DNA of 64,000 nt, taken from positions 1-64,000 of the forward strand of contig CAZRMM010000004.1 of NCBI GenBank assembly GCA_964601225.1. Reading direction: 5' to 3'. The notes under the pieces were generated by a model. The model was not told the DNA's origin, searched no databases, and worked only from the letters and a program-made list of their open reading frames with translations. The position numbers were made by a program, and so were the translations under genes. Shown in pieces: positions 15,902 to 24,589 of this stretch (positions within the stretch are counted from its first letter, which is position 1; each line of letters starts with the position of its first letter). Origin of the DNA: CAYRGC01 sp964601225. Its GTDB lineage: Bacteria > Patescibacteriota > Gracilibacteria > Peribacterales > Peribacteraceae.

Positions 15902-16834
15902 TCAGAATTTTTTCAGGAGAACCCGAAACTTCGCGCTGCGAGACCTTGGATTTCTCGCTATCTCTTCTTGCGTCGGGACGACGGCCTTGCGGGTAACGAG
16001 TGAGAAGGAGGCGGGACGTGTTTCTGCGCCGGTAACGTCGTCGACCTTCGGGGTGGAAAGGGTACGGAAAGTTTCCTTAACGAGTCTGTCTTCGAGAGAA
16101 TGATAGCTGATGATTCCAGCGCGACCACCGAGTCGGAGCAATTGCGGCACCGCGGCAAGCAAGGACTCGAGTGACGCAATCTCCCCGTTTACCGCGATGC
16201 GAACGGCTTGAAACACTTGCGGAAGCAGGGATGCGGCTTTGTAGCCGTACACGGACTCTACGACATTTTTCACATCCGTCGTGCGGGAGGCCCCTCCGCG
16301 AAACGCTGTGCTGAGCGCCTCCGAGAGTCTGCGCGGGCGTTCGAGACCTCCAAGGTCCCTGAGAATGGCGGTTAGATCGTAGGAATCGATTGTTGCCAAA
16401 AGCTGCGCGCCGGTCTTTCCCGTCGTTCTGTCGAAGCGCAGATCGAGGGGGGCGTCGCCGCGGAAAGAAAATCCTCTTTCACTGAGATCAAGGTGAGGCG
16501 AGCTTAATCCCAAATCGCCGAATACGATGTCGAAAGTTCCCAACGCGAGCGCATCGATGTTTCGAAAATTTGCGTGGATCAAGGTGGTCCTATCGCGGTA
16601 CTCGTGAAGTTTTTCCTTCGCGCATTCGAGATTCTCTTCGTCTGCGTCGAGTCCCACAAGTGTGCCGTTCGGTGCGGTGGCCCGGAGGAAGGCTTGGGCA
16701 TGCCCGGCGAGCCCGAGTGTGACATCGAGGACTCTTTCCCCTCTCTTGGGCTGCAGCAAATCCAAAACGGGAGACGGATCACCTTCGTTGTTCGCAAGCA
16801 AGACGGATATGTGTCGTGGGGTGTCCGAGGGCAT
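15902..16834 (-). CDS. rsmH: 16S rRNA (cytosine-1402-N4)-methyltransferase RsmH
   Basis: SAM-dependent methylase acting in the decoding centre. The 310-aa length is normal. The N-terminus HISVLLANNEG stands in for the usual HxPVLL start; the SAM motif is VLDVTLGLAGHAQAFL (usually DGTLGxGGHS, so the loop is altered), followed by GLDADEEN, the DLGLSSPHLDLSERGFSF motif and the C-terminal GGRAGIISYHSLEDRLVKETF. ATG 16834 is preferred over an in-frame TTG at 16876. It is operonic with the ftsL-like gene, with tRNA-Ser upstream. Confidence 0.92.
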   Translation of the reverse strand: MPSDTPRHISVLLANNEGDPSPVLDLLQPKRGERVLDVTLGLAGHAQAFLRATAPNGTLVGLDADEENLECAKEKLHEYRDRTTLIHANFRNIDALALGTFDIVFGDLGLSSPHLDLSERGFSFRGDAPLDLRFDRTTGKTGAQLLATIDSYDLTAILRDLGGLERPRRLSEALSTAFRGGASRTTDVKNVVESVYGYKAASLLPQVFQAVRIAVNGEIASLESLLAAVPQLLRLGGRAGIISYHSLEDRLVKETFRTLSTPKVDDVTGAETRPASFSLVTRKAVVPTQEEIARNPRSRSAKFRVLLKKF

Positions 16835-16914
16835 CGTAGCGCGGGAACGTGGCAGTGTCCGATTTCGTATCCGCAAGTCAGCCGGGACTCAGCGCGCGCG
16901 GCGCATGATCCCGG

Positions 16915-17008
16915 TGGCGGAGAGGGAGGGATTCGAACCCTCGATACGGATTTAACCCCGTATACCGCATTAGCAGTGCGGTGCTTTCGGCCACTCAGCC
17001 ACCTCTCC
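16915..17008 (-). tRNA. tRNA-Ser(GCT)
   Basis: Class II tRNA on the minus strand: acceptor GGAGAGG/CCTCTCC, anticodon stem CCGCA/TGCGG with loop CTGCTAA (anticodon GCT), a long variable arm (TACGGGGTTAAATCCGTA), T-arm GGGTTCGAATCCC, discriminator G and encoded CCA at 16915-16917. Confidence 0.97.
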
Positions 17009-17074
17009 AGCGCAACGAGTATAGACAGGCCCAAAGGCGCGCGCTAGCCAAGATTCACCGAACATTGCCGAAGG

Positions 17075-17617
17075 CTAACCGATGTTCTTGTTCGGATTCA
17101 CGATGTATTGGTTCGGTGGAAAGGTCATCGAAAGATAGGGGCGCGATTCCTCCGTGTATGAGGCGTCGTGATGCAAATCTTTGTCTTCCCACAGTCTGGT
17201 AACTTCCGTCGGATCCATTGCCCCGCTGTATCCGTTGTCTTTGTTTTGAACCTTGCCGTCCTTCATGAGTTTGAAGGTCCAATGGAGATGGGGGCCTCCC
17301 GAGTTTCCGCTTTGTCCCGAGAGTCCTACTTTATCGCCCTGGGAAATCCACTGGCCACTTTGAACGAACGACTTTGAAAGGTGCGCCAAGGTGCTGCGCC
17401 TGCGCACGTCCTCGATGACTACGGAAAGCCCGTAATTTTTTGCGCCGTCATCCGTGACTTTCGCGAAGCCGTCATGGGGCGCATAGACGGGCGTCCCTTC
17501 CGGGACGCCGAAGTCGATGCCCTCGTGCCCCGCGAAACCGAAAGGCGCGTAGTCCGAAGGATTTTGGCCGAACCCCTGAGTGATAAGCGGCGTTCCTGGC
17601 AGCGGAGAGAAGATCAT
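17075..17617 (-). CDS. M23-family (LytM-type) metallopeptidase without signal peptide
   Basis: A 180-aa protein consisting almost only of a peptidase M23 domain. Zinc ligands fit HEGIDFG (residues about 31-37) and the HLHW motif; GNSGGPHLHW is the usual catalytic block. M23 enzymes cut peptidoglycan cross-links. No signal peptide or membrane segment is visible (it begins MIFSPLPGTPLITQGFG), which is odd for a wall enzyme. It lies 9 bp downstream of the nuclease gene on the same strand. An upstream start adding a leader was not found. Confidence 0.85.
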   Translation of the reverse strand: MIFSPLPGTPLITQGFGQNPSDYAPFGFAGHEGIDFGVPEGTPVYAPHDGFAKVTDDGAKNYGLSVVIEDVRRRSTLAHLSKSFVQSGQWISQGDKVGLSGQSGNSGGPHLHWTFKLMKDGKVQNKDNGYSGAMDPTEVTRLWEDKDLHHDASYTEESRPYLSMTFPPNQYIVNPNKNIG

Positions 17618-17626
17618 GCTTTCAGC

Positions 17627-18385
17627 TTACTCCATTTTTTCAGACGATTGCGACGATTCCTCGAAAGTCCTTCCGTGGGCAAAGGCGCACCACGGACAAC
17701 GCGCAGACGGTGCCGGCGGCTTCGGAAGTTCGAGGCATTTGCGCGCCGCAACGACGGCATCTTCCACCCAGGAATCGTTTCCGCTCAGACGAACGATGGA
17801 CGATGAAAAATGCAGCGTGTCCTGGAACGCGTGCCTGCTCCTGTCGGGTACGGCGAAAACAAAATAGGCATTTGATGAAACCCGGTACCCCATTTTTCTC
17901 AGTATCCATTGATAGACTTCGATTTGCCTCCGGTAGGAAGGCCTCACGGAGTTGCCGTCCTGAGGCAGTCTGCTGGCACACTTGTAGTCGACAACTGCAA
18001 TATCTCCGTTTCTTTCTTTCCAAATGTCGTCCACGGCGCCGTGGACGATGAAGCCCGATTCTTCGTGAAGTATGCGAATGCCTTTCGAAGCCTCGCGCCA
18101 ATCAGCAAGCGATGGATGGAACAGCGGAACGGCGTCGATGCCCCGCTGCAGCATCAGCGGGTGCGGCTCGCACACGTTGCGATATGAGTCGAACTCCTTT
18201 TTCAGAAGCGCATCGACTGCGAGGTTGAGCGTATAGGCATATTCGTCGATTCGGGGCACGGAGAGCCGACGATCGAAATAGAAACATCTCTCGCAATCGA
18301 GAAACAATTCCAGCTTCGTTCGGCTGAGATTTTCGACAAGTTCGAGTGAGTGTTTTCCGCCATCCATACGTTTCTCGGATGCCAT
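17627..18385 (-). CDS. PD-(D/E)XK nuclease-superfamily protein with terminal cysteines (RecB/Cas4-like)
   Basis: A 252-aa protein. The nuclease core is seen in FIVHGAVDDIWKERN followed by GDIAVVDYKCA (Asp then Asp-x-Lys), and a downstream Gln/Tyr motif RQIEVYQWIL typical of RecB-family nucleases. An N-terminal CERC and a C-terminal CPWC bracket the core, as in Fe-S-containing Cas4/AddB-type nucleases. No cas genes or CRISPR array are nearby, so a DNA-repair role is more likely. ATG 18385 is chosen: TACCAT ends exactly 6 nt upstream. Confidence 0.75.
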   Translation of the reverse strand: MASEKRMDGGKHSLELVENLSRTKLELFLDCERCFYFDRRLSVPRIDEYAYTLNLAVDALLKKEFDSYRNVCEPHPLMLQRGIDAVPLFHPSLADWREASKGIRILHEESGFIVHGAVDDIWKERNGDIAVVDYKCASRLPQDGNSVRPSYRRQIEVYQWILRKMGYRVSSNAYFVFAVPDRSRHAFQDTLHFSSSIVRLSGNDSWVEDAVVAARKCLELPKPPAPSARCPWCAFAHGRTFEESSQSSEKME

Positions 18386-18485
18386 AACACGATGGTACGG
18401 GATACTCCGCAAGCCTATCAATCAGCCGTGCGATCAAATTCTGGTATCGTGACCTTTACTATTTTCGTCCATTCCCCCTTTTTCT

Positions 18486-18842
18486 ATGAACGCGCTTGTG
18501 AAACCTCTTACGGGACTTCTTGGAATCGTCCTACTCGCAGTCGGCATTCTCGGCTTCTTCAACGATCCGGTCGTCGGTCTTTTTGACGTCAATGCTCTGC
18601 ACAATGTCGTGCACGTGGTATCCGGCATCATCGCGCTCGCAGCAGCCGGAAGCGGCTACGGTCTTTCCAGAATGTATTTGGTGGTTTTCGGGCTTGTCTA
18701 TCTTCTCGTCGCTCTTCTTGGGTTCATCCATTTTGCTTCCGCAGTTTCCCTGTTGGAGCTGAACGATCTCGACAACTACTTGCATATGGCTATCGCTGCC
18801 GTGTGTCTTGTCGTTGGTTTTGGTTCATCGAGGAACGCCTAA
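18486..18842 (+). CDS. DUF4383-like four-helix membrane protein
   Basis: A 118-aa protein with four hydrophobic helices and the pattern NALHNVVHVVSGIIALAAA and NDLDNYLHMAIAAVCLVVGF, a fit to the DUF4383 family. Function is unknown. The conserved His residues in helices 2 and 4 are typical of the family. Possible TACTAT box about 23 nt upstream of the ATG. Confidence 0.7.
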   Translation: MNALVKPLTGLLGIVLLAVGILGFFNDPVVGLFDVNALHNVVHVVSGIIALAAAGSGYGLSRMYLVVFGLVYLLVALLGFIHFASAVSLLELNDLDNYLHMAIAAVCLVVGFGSSRNA

Positions 18843-18909
18843 TCGCGCTTTGTGCGGAAAGGGGGCACCGCAAGGTGCTCTTTTTCGTGGCGTTTGCTAC
18901 GCTCAGATC

Positions 18910-20325
18910 ATGCACGTTTCTGTTCTCGGGCTCGCAACCATGGGGGCCAACCTTGCTCGCAACTGTGCCCGACGCGGGCACGACGTTGTCGTCTACAATC
19001 GTACCGCGGAAAAGACCGACGAATTCCTCCGGCGTTTCGGCTCGGAGGGAAAGCTGAGGGGTGCCAAAACGCTTCAGGAACTGGTATCGATGCTGCCCGT
19101 TCCGAGGATTTTTATTCTCATGGTGAAGGCGGGTAGTCCTGTCGATCAGTTGATACGCGATCTCACTCCCCTGCTCTCCAAAGGCGACATACTCATCGAT
19201 GGCGGCAACAGTCTTTATCTCGATACGGCTCGTCGAGAAAGTGAGTGTGCTGCCAACGGAATTCACTTCGTAGGCATGGGCATCAGCGGAGGCGAAGAAG
19301 GAGCCCTTCTCGGTCCGAGCATCATGCCCGGCGGTTCCAAGGAGGCGTATGACGTGATCGAGCCCCTTGTGCGTTCCATTGCCGCACAAGATGGTGCAAA
19401 CGGCACATGCGTTACACATGTCGGCACCGGTGGGGCCGGCCACTTCGTGAAGATGGTGCACAACGGCATCGAGTACGGCGTCATGCAGCTTCTTTGCGAG
19501 GCGTATCATCTCCTCAAGAGCGTGGGATACGCGAATCAAGAATTGGCGGTCGTGTTCAAGGAGTGGAGCACGGCGGATGATTTGTCTTCGTTCCTGGTTG
19601 AGATCACCGCGGACATTTTCGCGACGAAAGACAAAGAAACTGGCAGGGATTTGGTTGATCTCATTCTCGATGCAGCTGGCCAGAAGGGAACCGGAAAGTG
19701 GACTACCGATGCGGCGATGACGTACGGTGTTGCCGTTCCGACGATCACTGCGGCGGTCGACGCGCGCATCGTCTCGTCGGCGAAGGATTTGCGTGTCCAG
19801 ATGGCTTCTGGAGCGAATTTCGAGACCATCGGGTCGAAGGCGGACAAGAGGCAACTGCTTGCGGACGTCCGTCGCGCCCTCGATTGCTCGATTCTCAACG
19901 ACTACGCACAGGGATTCGAGCTTATCCGCGCAGCGAACGACGTCGAAAAGTGGGGTATCAACCAATCCGAGGTTGCGCGCATTTGGCGCGGGGGCTGCAT
20001 TATTCGGAGCAAAGTGGTCGAGGAATACCAGCACGCTTTCGCCGGCGACAAAGAAGCTGGAGCGGGTCTACGCGCTCGATGCGAGGGGCAGGCGCAGAAA
20101 GCGTGGCGCAGAGTGGTGGCCTACGGAGCCTCGATGGCGATACCTCTGCCGGCGATGAGTGCCTCGCTGAGCTATTTCGATGGATATCGAACGGAACGTC
20201 TTCCTCAAAATCTCCTTCAGGCGCAGCGCGACAATTTCGGGGCTCATACCTATAAACGGGTAGATGCGAAGGGCACCTACCATGCCAATTGGAAGACGGG
20301 CGAACAAAAGAAGCTGACCGATTGA
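18910..20325 (+). CDS. gnd: 6-phosphogluconate dehydrogenase, decarboxylating
   Basis: Oxidises 6-phosphogluconate to ribulose 5-phosphate and CO2. The 471-aa length matches the long family. Visible: the Rossmann loop GLATMGANLARN, VYNRTAEK (the Asn-Arg-Thr that favours NADP), MVKAG, GISGGEEGA, and the catalytic GTGGAGHFVKMVHNGIEYG. A TACGCT box ends exactly 6 nt before ATG 18910. It converges with tal by a 2-bp gap, making a pentose-phosphate pair. No zwf is seen in this window. Confidence 0.96.
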   Translation: MHVSVLGLATMGANLARNCARRGHDVVVYNRTAEKTDEFLRRFGSEGKLRGAKTLQELVSMLPVPRIFILMVKAGSPVDQLIRDLTPLLSKGDILIDGGNSLYLDTARRESECAANGIHFVGMGISGGEEGALLGPSIMPGGSKEAYDVIEPLVRSIAAQDGANGTCVTHVGTGGAGHFVKMVHNGIEYGVMQLLCEAYHLLKSVGYANQELAVVFKEWSTADDLSSFLVEITADIFATKDKETGRDLVDLILDAAGQKGTGKWTTDAAMTYGVAVPTITAAVDARIVSSAKDLRVQMASGANFETIGSKADKRQLLADVRRALDCSILNDYAQGFELIRAANDVEKWGINQSEVARIWRGGCIIRSKVVEEYQHAFAGDKEAGAGLRARCEGQAQKAWRRVVAYGASMAIPLPAMSASLSYFDGYRTERLPQNLLQAQRDNFGAHTYKRVDAKGTYHANWKTGEQKKLTD

Positions 20326-20327
20326 GG

Positions 20328-20972
20328 TTATTTCTTGGAGACTTTCTTCCAGTCTTCGGCGAACTTCTTGAGGCCGATATCCGTAAGCGAGTGCTGGGGA
20401 AGCTTTTTGAAAACCTCGTACGGGATCGTGGCGATGTGCGCGCCGAGACGCGCGGCATCGACGATGTGTCTCGGATGGCGGGTGGAAGCGACGAGAACTT
20501 CCGTCGCGAAGTCGTAGTGCGACCAGACTTCCATGATTTCGGCGATGAGTTCCATTCCGTCTTCCGAAATGTCGTCGAGGCGACCGATGAACGGGCTGAT
20601 GATCGAGGCACCTGCTTTCGCTGCGAGGATCGCCTGCGACACGGAGAACACAAGCGTGACGTTTGTGCGGATCTTCTTCTTCGCAAAGTGTGAGACGGCC
20701 TTGAGCCCCTCCGTCGTCATCGGAACCTTTACCACGACGTTCTTGTGCCATGATGCGTATTCTTCCCCCTGCTTGATCATCTCTGACGCGGTTTCCGCGG
20801 TGACTTGCGCACTCACGCAGGGGACAAGTTTGCACATCTCAAGAATGGTCGGCTTGAACTCCTTGCCCTCCTTCGCCACGAGGCTGGGATTGGTGGTAAC
20901 GCCGTCGAGAATTCCCCACGCGGCGATTTCGGCGACGTTCGTCGTGTTTGCAGTGTCGATGAAAAGCTTCAT
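20328..20972 (-). CDS. tal: Transaldolase, short (TalC/MipB-type)
   Basis: A 214-aa short transaldolase of the fructose-6-phosphate-aldolase-like subgroup. MKLFIDTANT at the start, GVTTNPSLV, the Schiff-base Lys in NVVVKVPMT, and IISPFIGRLDD are all present. It probably transfers dihydroxyacetone units in the non-oxidative pentose phosphate pathway; FSA-type aldolase activity cannot be excluded from sequence. A weak -10-like GAGAAT ends 6 nt before the ATG. Confidence 0.92.
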   Translation of the reverse strand: MKLFIDTANTTNVAEIAAWGILDGVTTNPSLVAKEGKEFKPTILEMCKLVPCVSAQVTAETASEMIKQGEEYASWHKNVVVKVPMTTEGLKAVSHFAKKKIRTNVTLVFSVSQAILAAKAGASIISPFIGRLDDISEDGMELIAEIMEVWSHYDFATEVLVASTRHPRHIVDAARLGAHIATIPYEVFKKLPQHSLTDIGLKKFAEDWKKVSKK

Positions 20973-21055
20973 GCGAGGATTCTCCGCTTCTGACCGCGGC
21001 GATGCAAGCGGGCGATCCCGTAGAAGAGCTGGCGAATCTCCGTCATACTTCGGTC

Positions 21056-21796
21056 ATGGCAAAACTTTTGTTCCTGGCGTCTTTCGCGCTCACTCTCCTT
21101 GCTTCGTGTTCCTCGTCCCGACCTGATGCCTTTCGAGAAAACGAGACTTCGCATTCTGGCTCACAGCGATCGGTTTATCCGCCGATGCAGCCGGCTGTCG
21201 CCCCTCCCGTAGCTACTCGCGCCGTCGGTCCCTTGGCCGTACCATTCAGTCCTCAGGCGCCTTTTGCAAATTGGGACGCTTTTCATGAAGAAGCATGCGA
21301 GGAAATGAGTCTTGTGATGGTGAGATATTTTTATGAGGAGAGGAGACTGACCCCGCAAACTGCGGAGGACGAACTGCAGAGTCTCTCCACTTGGGAGACG
21401 GAGAACGGCTATGGAATGGACGTTTCAGCTGCGGAAATCGCGAAGATTGCGAAGGATAAATTCGGCATGAACGCCCGCGTGATCGAGGAGGTGACTCTCG
21501 AGAAGATCGTTGTCGAGCTGCAGGCAGGAAGGCCCGTCATTGTTCCGGCTGCGGGTCGAGAGTTGGGAAATCCGTACTTCAGTGGAGCAGGACCTTGGTA
21601 TCACATGCTCGTGATCACGGGCTATACGAAGAGCGCCTTCGGCGACAAGTTCGTCACGAACGATCCCGGCACGAAGCGTGGCGAAAAATATGCATACGAC
21701 GCCAAGGTGCTTCTCTCCGCCATCCATGATTGGACGGGAATAAAGGAGGAAATTCGTTCAGGTGCAAAGCGAGCAGTCGTAGTCGATCGAATGTAA
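21056..21796 (+). CDS. Lipoprotein with C39-like cysteine peptidase domain
   Basis: A 246-aa protein. The N-terminus MAKLLFLASFALTLLASCSS has a clear lipobox (LLASC). After a Pro/Ser linker comes a C39-like papain-fold domain: Cys in HEEACEEMSLVMV near residue 82, His in WYHMLVITGY, and an acidic/Asn residue in VTNDPGT. Such domains cleave peptides or are inactive binding modules. CATACT ends 6 nt before ATG 21056. The substrate is unknown. Confidence 0.75.
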   Translation: MAKLLFLASFALTLLASCSSSRPDAFRENETSHSGSQRSVYPPMQPAVAPPVATRAVGPLAVPFSPQAPFANWDAFHEEACEEMSLVMVRYFYEERRLTPQTAEDELQSLSTWETENGYGMDVSAAEIAKIAKDKFGMNARVIEEVTLEKIVVELQAGRPVIVPAAGRELGNPYFSGAGPWYHMLVITGYTKSAFGDKFVTNDPGTKRGEKYAYDAKVLLSAIHDWTGIKEEIRSGAKRAVVVDRM

Positions 21797-21817
21797 GGAA
21801 TACTGTACACTATTGCT

Positions 21818-22198
21818 ATGGACGTCTCCCGTCTCCATGAATCGGGGCCTACCCGGCTCAAACGGCTGAAATCGGCGATTACCGCAATGAACGCGCGCGG
21901 AGAAATAACGGTGGCTTTCCCGCGCGAGGCGCGCGAGGCGTTCCTTGCCTTCGCAATGGCCTTCGCAAAGGACGATCCTCAGTCGCCACCGACGCTCTGG
22001 TCGTCCTATCTGTATGAAGCGGGAATGACTGATCCCGAGACGCGACGCGAATTCCTCGATGCATGCTTCGAAGATGCACTGCGCGAACTCCGCAGACTTC
22101 AAGAGGTTGCCCAGCGCGATTGGAATACGACGACAAATGTTTCCTCGCGTCAGCAGGGCATACGCGACAAGATGGACGATATCGTGCGCGATCCGTGA
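21818..22198 (+). CDS. 126-aa helical protein of unknown function
   Basis: A soluble, mostly helical, charged protein with no recognised motif. A TACACT box (21806-21811) ends exactly 6 nt before the ATG, which supports expression and the chosen start. It lies between the C39-like lipoprotein and tkt, all on the plus strand, each with its own -10 box. Confidence 0.6.
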   Translation: MDVSRLHESGPTRLKRLKSAITAMNARGEITVAFPREAREAFLAFAMAFAKDDPQSPPTLWSSYLYEAGMTDPETRREFLDACFEDALRELRRLQEVAQRDWNTTTNVSSRQQGIRDKMDDIVRDP

Positions 22199-22232
22199 TA
22201 CTCGACATCGAGCTGTGCTAGGCTCGAAGGGT

Positions 22233-24524
22233 ATGACCCGCACTCGACCCTCCGTCAAAACACTCCTCGGCAAGGATCCGTCATCGGTCCCTCTGTCCTG
22301 CCAACGGGTGCTTTCGAGCGAATCCCCCGTACCGTCCGTCTGGATCGGGCCTGAGGAGGCGGCGAAACTGTTGCCTCGCGAGCTGGATGCCTACGAAACG
22401 GCCCGCGGGATCATGAAGCACCTCTGTATCCGCGCTCCCCTCGAGCACAAATCGGGACACCCCGGCGGCCCCCTCTCGGCGTTCACATTCAGTTACGGCG
22501 TGCTCCGCCGCCGCGATCCCCGTCGCGACGCGTCGTACCGCATGAGCGCGGGACACCTCTCTCTCCTTGCCTACGGACTCCAGTACCTCGGCGGTCGTAG
22601 CGGTTCGGACGCGCGACTCGCTTCCCCCGAGGCGATCATTAAGCACTTTCGCACGCCTGCGGGACTGCCCGGACACGCGGAAGCCGGCATCGGCGATATC
22701 CCCTTCGGCTGCGGACCGCTTGGAAAGGGAGTCAGTAACGCGCTTGGCCACGCTCTCGGGTGGAAGATGCAAGGGAAGCAAGGCTATACCGATGTCCTCG
22801 TGGGTGACGGTGACTGCCAAGAGGGCCAAATCATGGAGGCAGCACGCGTCGCCGCAAAGCTCAAGGTAGACCGGCTCGTCGTCCACGCCGATGTCAACGA
22901 TATTCAGTTGAGCTCGATCCCTTCCAAGGTGGCGTCCTCCGATCTCGCGGCGATCTTCGCGGCGATGGGGTGGGCCGTGATCGAGGTGCAGAACGGCAAC
23001 GATCCGGCGCAAGTCGAGGCCGCGCTCGACGCCGTCGACGCGCTCGCCGGCAAGGGCCGTCCGATCTTCGTCTGTTATTACACGACGATGGGGTTCGGCA
23101 TCCCCGCGATGGAGAAGGCTTCCGACGCCGGCAGGCCCGATTATCACGGTTCTCCGATGAAGGAAGACCTCGCGAAGGAGTCACTCAGCAATCTTCCCGC
23201 GCTCGACGATCTCGTCGCGGCCTACGAACCGCAACGCCGCGCACTCGGCCAACGCTACGAGGGCGCGCTTCCGATCTCCGCGGAACTTCCGCCACCGGCG
23301 AAAATCGAACGTGCCATCACGACGAAGAAGGGCGCCGCGCGGAAGGATTTCGGGGCGACCCACCTCAAGGCGCTCATGGCGAAAGATCCACGCATTGTCG
23401 TGTTGCACGGAGATCTGGCAGCCTCCGGCGGTTTCGACGAGGTGGAGAAAGAGTTCCCGGACCGCGTGATCAACGTCGGCGCCGCGGAGGCCAATATGGC
23501 GATGATGGCCTCGGGCCTTCGTCAAGCCGGCATGCTTCCCGTTACCTACACCTTCGCCGCCTTCGGCACAAACGAGGCTCGCGCGTCGGTTCGCCTGATC
23601 GACGTCAACCTCGGGCACGTCCGTTGCGCCGCTCTCTACGACTGCACGCATTCCGGCCTAAGCGTGGGCGAGGATGGCGAGACGCACCAGGAGCGCAACT
23701 ACCTCAACATTCCTTTTGATCACACCCAAGTATGGATGCCCGCCGACAGCAATCAGGCCGCGGCGGCAGCCGAACGCGGAATAGAGATGGTTGCCGAGGG
23801 AAAAAACAGCGTTTTTGTTTTCTCCGCTCGCAGTTCTCATCCGCAGCTTCTCACACCGGGCGGACAGCCGTTGTACGGCAAAGAGTATGTTTTCGACGGC
23901 AGGGCGGACCTCATCCGCGGCAAAGGCGATTTTGCCGATTCCGCGACGATTTTAGCGACGGGAATTCCCGTTCACGACGCAGTGACCGCAGCCGATGAGC
24001 TTCTCTCAGAAAAAATTTCCGTCCGCGTTCTTAACGTCGCTTGCGTACGTCCGATTGACGCGGCGTGCGTCCTCCAGGCGGCCCTGGAGACTCGTCATCT
24101 CGTGGTGGTCGAGGATCACCACAGCGAAGGCGGTCTCGCGTCCCAGGTCGCCGACATCATCGCCGACTTCCAGCTCCCCTGCTCGCTCCGCCGGCTCGGC
24201 GCGAACCATTACTTCCCGTCCGGGACCGACGCGGATCTCAAGATCATCGCCGGACTCGACGCCGAGAGCATCGGACAGGCGGTCCTCGACGAACTTAAGG
24301 CGGAATCCCGCGGAGGAGAGGACGCGCTGGTCACGGTGCTCTACGCGCTCCGCGAGCGCGCGAGTAACAGCCGCTTCCGGCAGAGCATCGAGCCCTACCT
24401 GCAGCGTCTCGCCGACGATAAGGACTACGTTGAGCGTTTGCGCGACTACTGGGCCAAGAGCGATGCCTCCGACAGTATGCCGTCCACGTCGGATCTCCAG
24501 GCGCGCCTGCGCCGGGACCGCTGA
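22233..24524 (+). CDS. tkt: Transketolase
   Basis: Thiamine-diphosphate enzyme of the pentose phosphate pathway, moving two-carbon units between sugar phosphates. The 763-aa single chain holds SGHPGGPLSAF, the TPP/metal motif GDGDCQEGQIMEA, the pyrimidine-domain glutamate in INVGAAEANMAMMASGL, and the C-terminal domain (VEDHHSEGGLASQVAD). It is about 80-100 residues longer than usual, with a 50-residue N-terminal lead and a helical C-terminal tail. TAGGCT lies 8 nt before ATG 22233. It likely works with gnd and tal just upstream. Confidence 0.94.
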   Translation: MTRTRPSVKTLLGKDPSSVPLSCQRVLSSESPVPSVWIGPEEAAKLLPRELDAYETARGIMKHLCIRAPLEHKSGHPGGPLSAFTFSYGVLRRRDPRRDASYRMSAGHLSLLAYGLQYLGGRSGSDARLASPEAIIKHFRTPAGLPGHAEAGIGDIPFGCGPLGKGVSNALGHALGWKMQGKQGYTDVLVGDGDCQEGQIMEAARVAAKLKVDRLVVHADVNDIQLSSIPSKVASSDLAAIFAAMGWAVIEVQNGNDPAQVEAALDAVDALAGKGRPIFVCYYTTMGFGIPAMEKASDAGRPDYHGSPMKEDLAKESLSNLPALDDLVAAYEPQRRALGQRYEGALPISAELPPPAKIERAITTKKGAARKDFGATHLKALMAKDPRIVVLHGDLAASGGFDEVEKEFPDRVINVGAAEANMAMMASGLRQAGMLPVTYTFAAFGTNEARASVRLIDVNLGHVRCAALYDCTHSGLSVGEDGETHQERNYLNIPFDHTQVWMPADSNQAAAAAERGIEMVAEGKNSVFVFSARSSHPQLLTPGGQPLYGKEYVFDGRADLIRGKGDFADSATILATGIPVHDAVTAADELLSEKISVRVLNVACVRPIDAACVLQAALETRHLVVVEDHHSEGGLASQVADIIADFQLPCSLRRLGANHYFPSGTDADLKIIAGLDAESIGQAVLDELKAESRGGEDALVTVLYALRERASNSRFRQSIEPYLQRLADDKDYVERLRDYWAKSDASDSMPSTSDLQARLRRDR

Positions 24525-24589
24525 TGCCACGACGAAACGCGTCGCAACGCAACACGGCTTCACGGTTTCGTACTGCACAATGCGCAACG

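Noticed and set aside
17627..18385. Cas4 nuclease of a CRISPR system
   Set aside because: The fold is RecB/Cas4-like, but no other cas gene or repeat array exists in the window.
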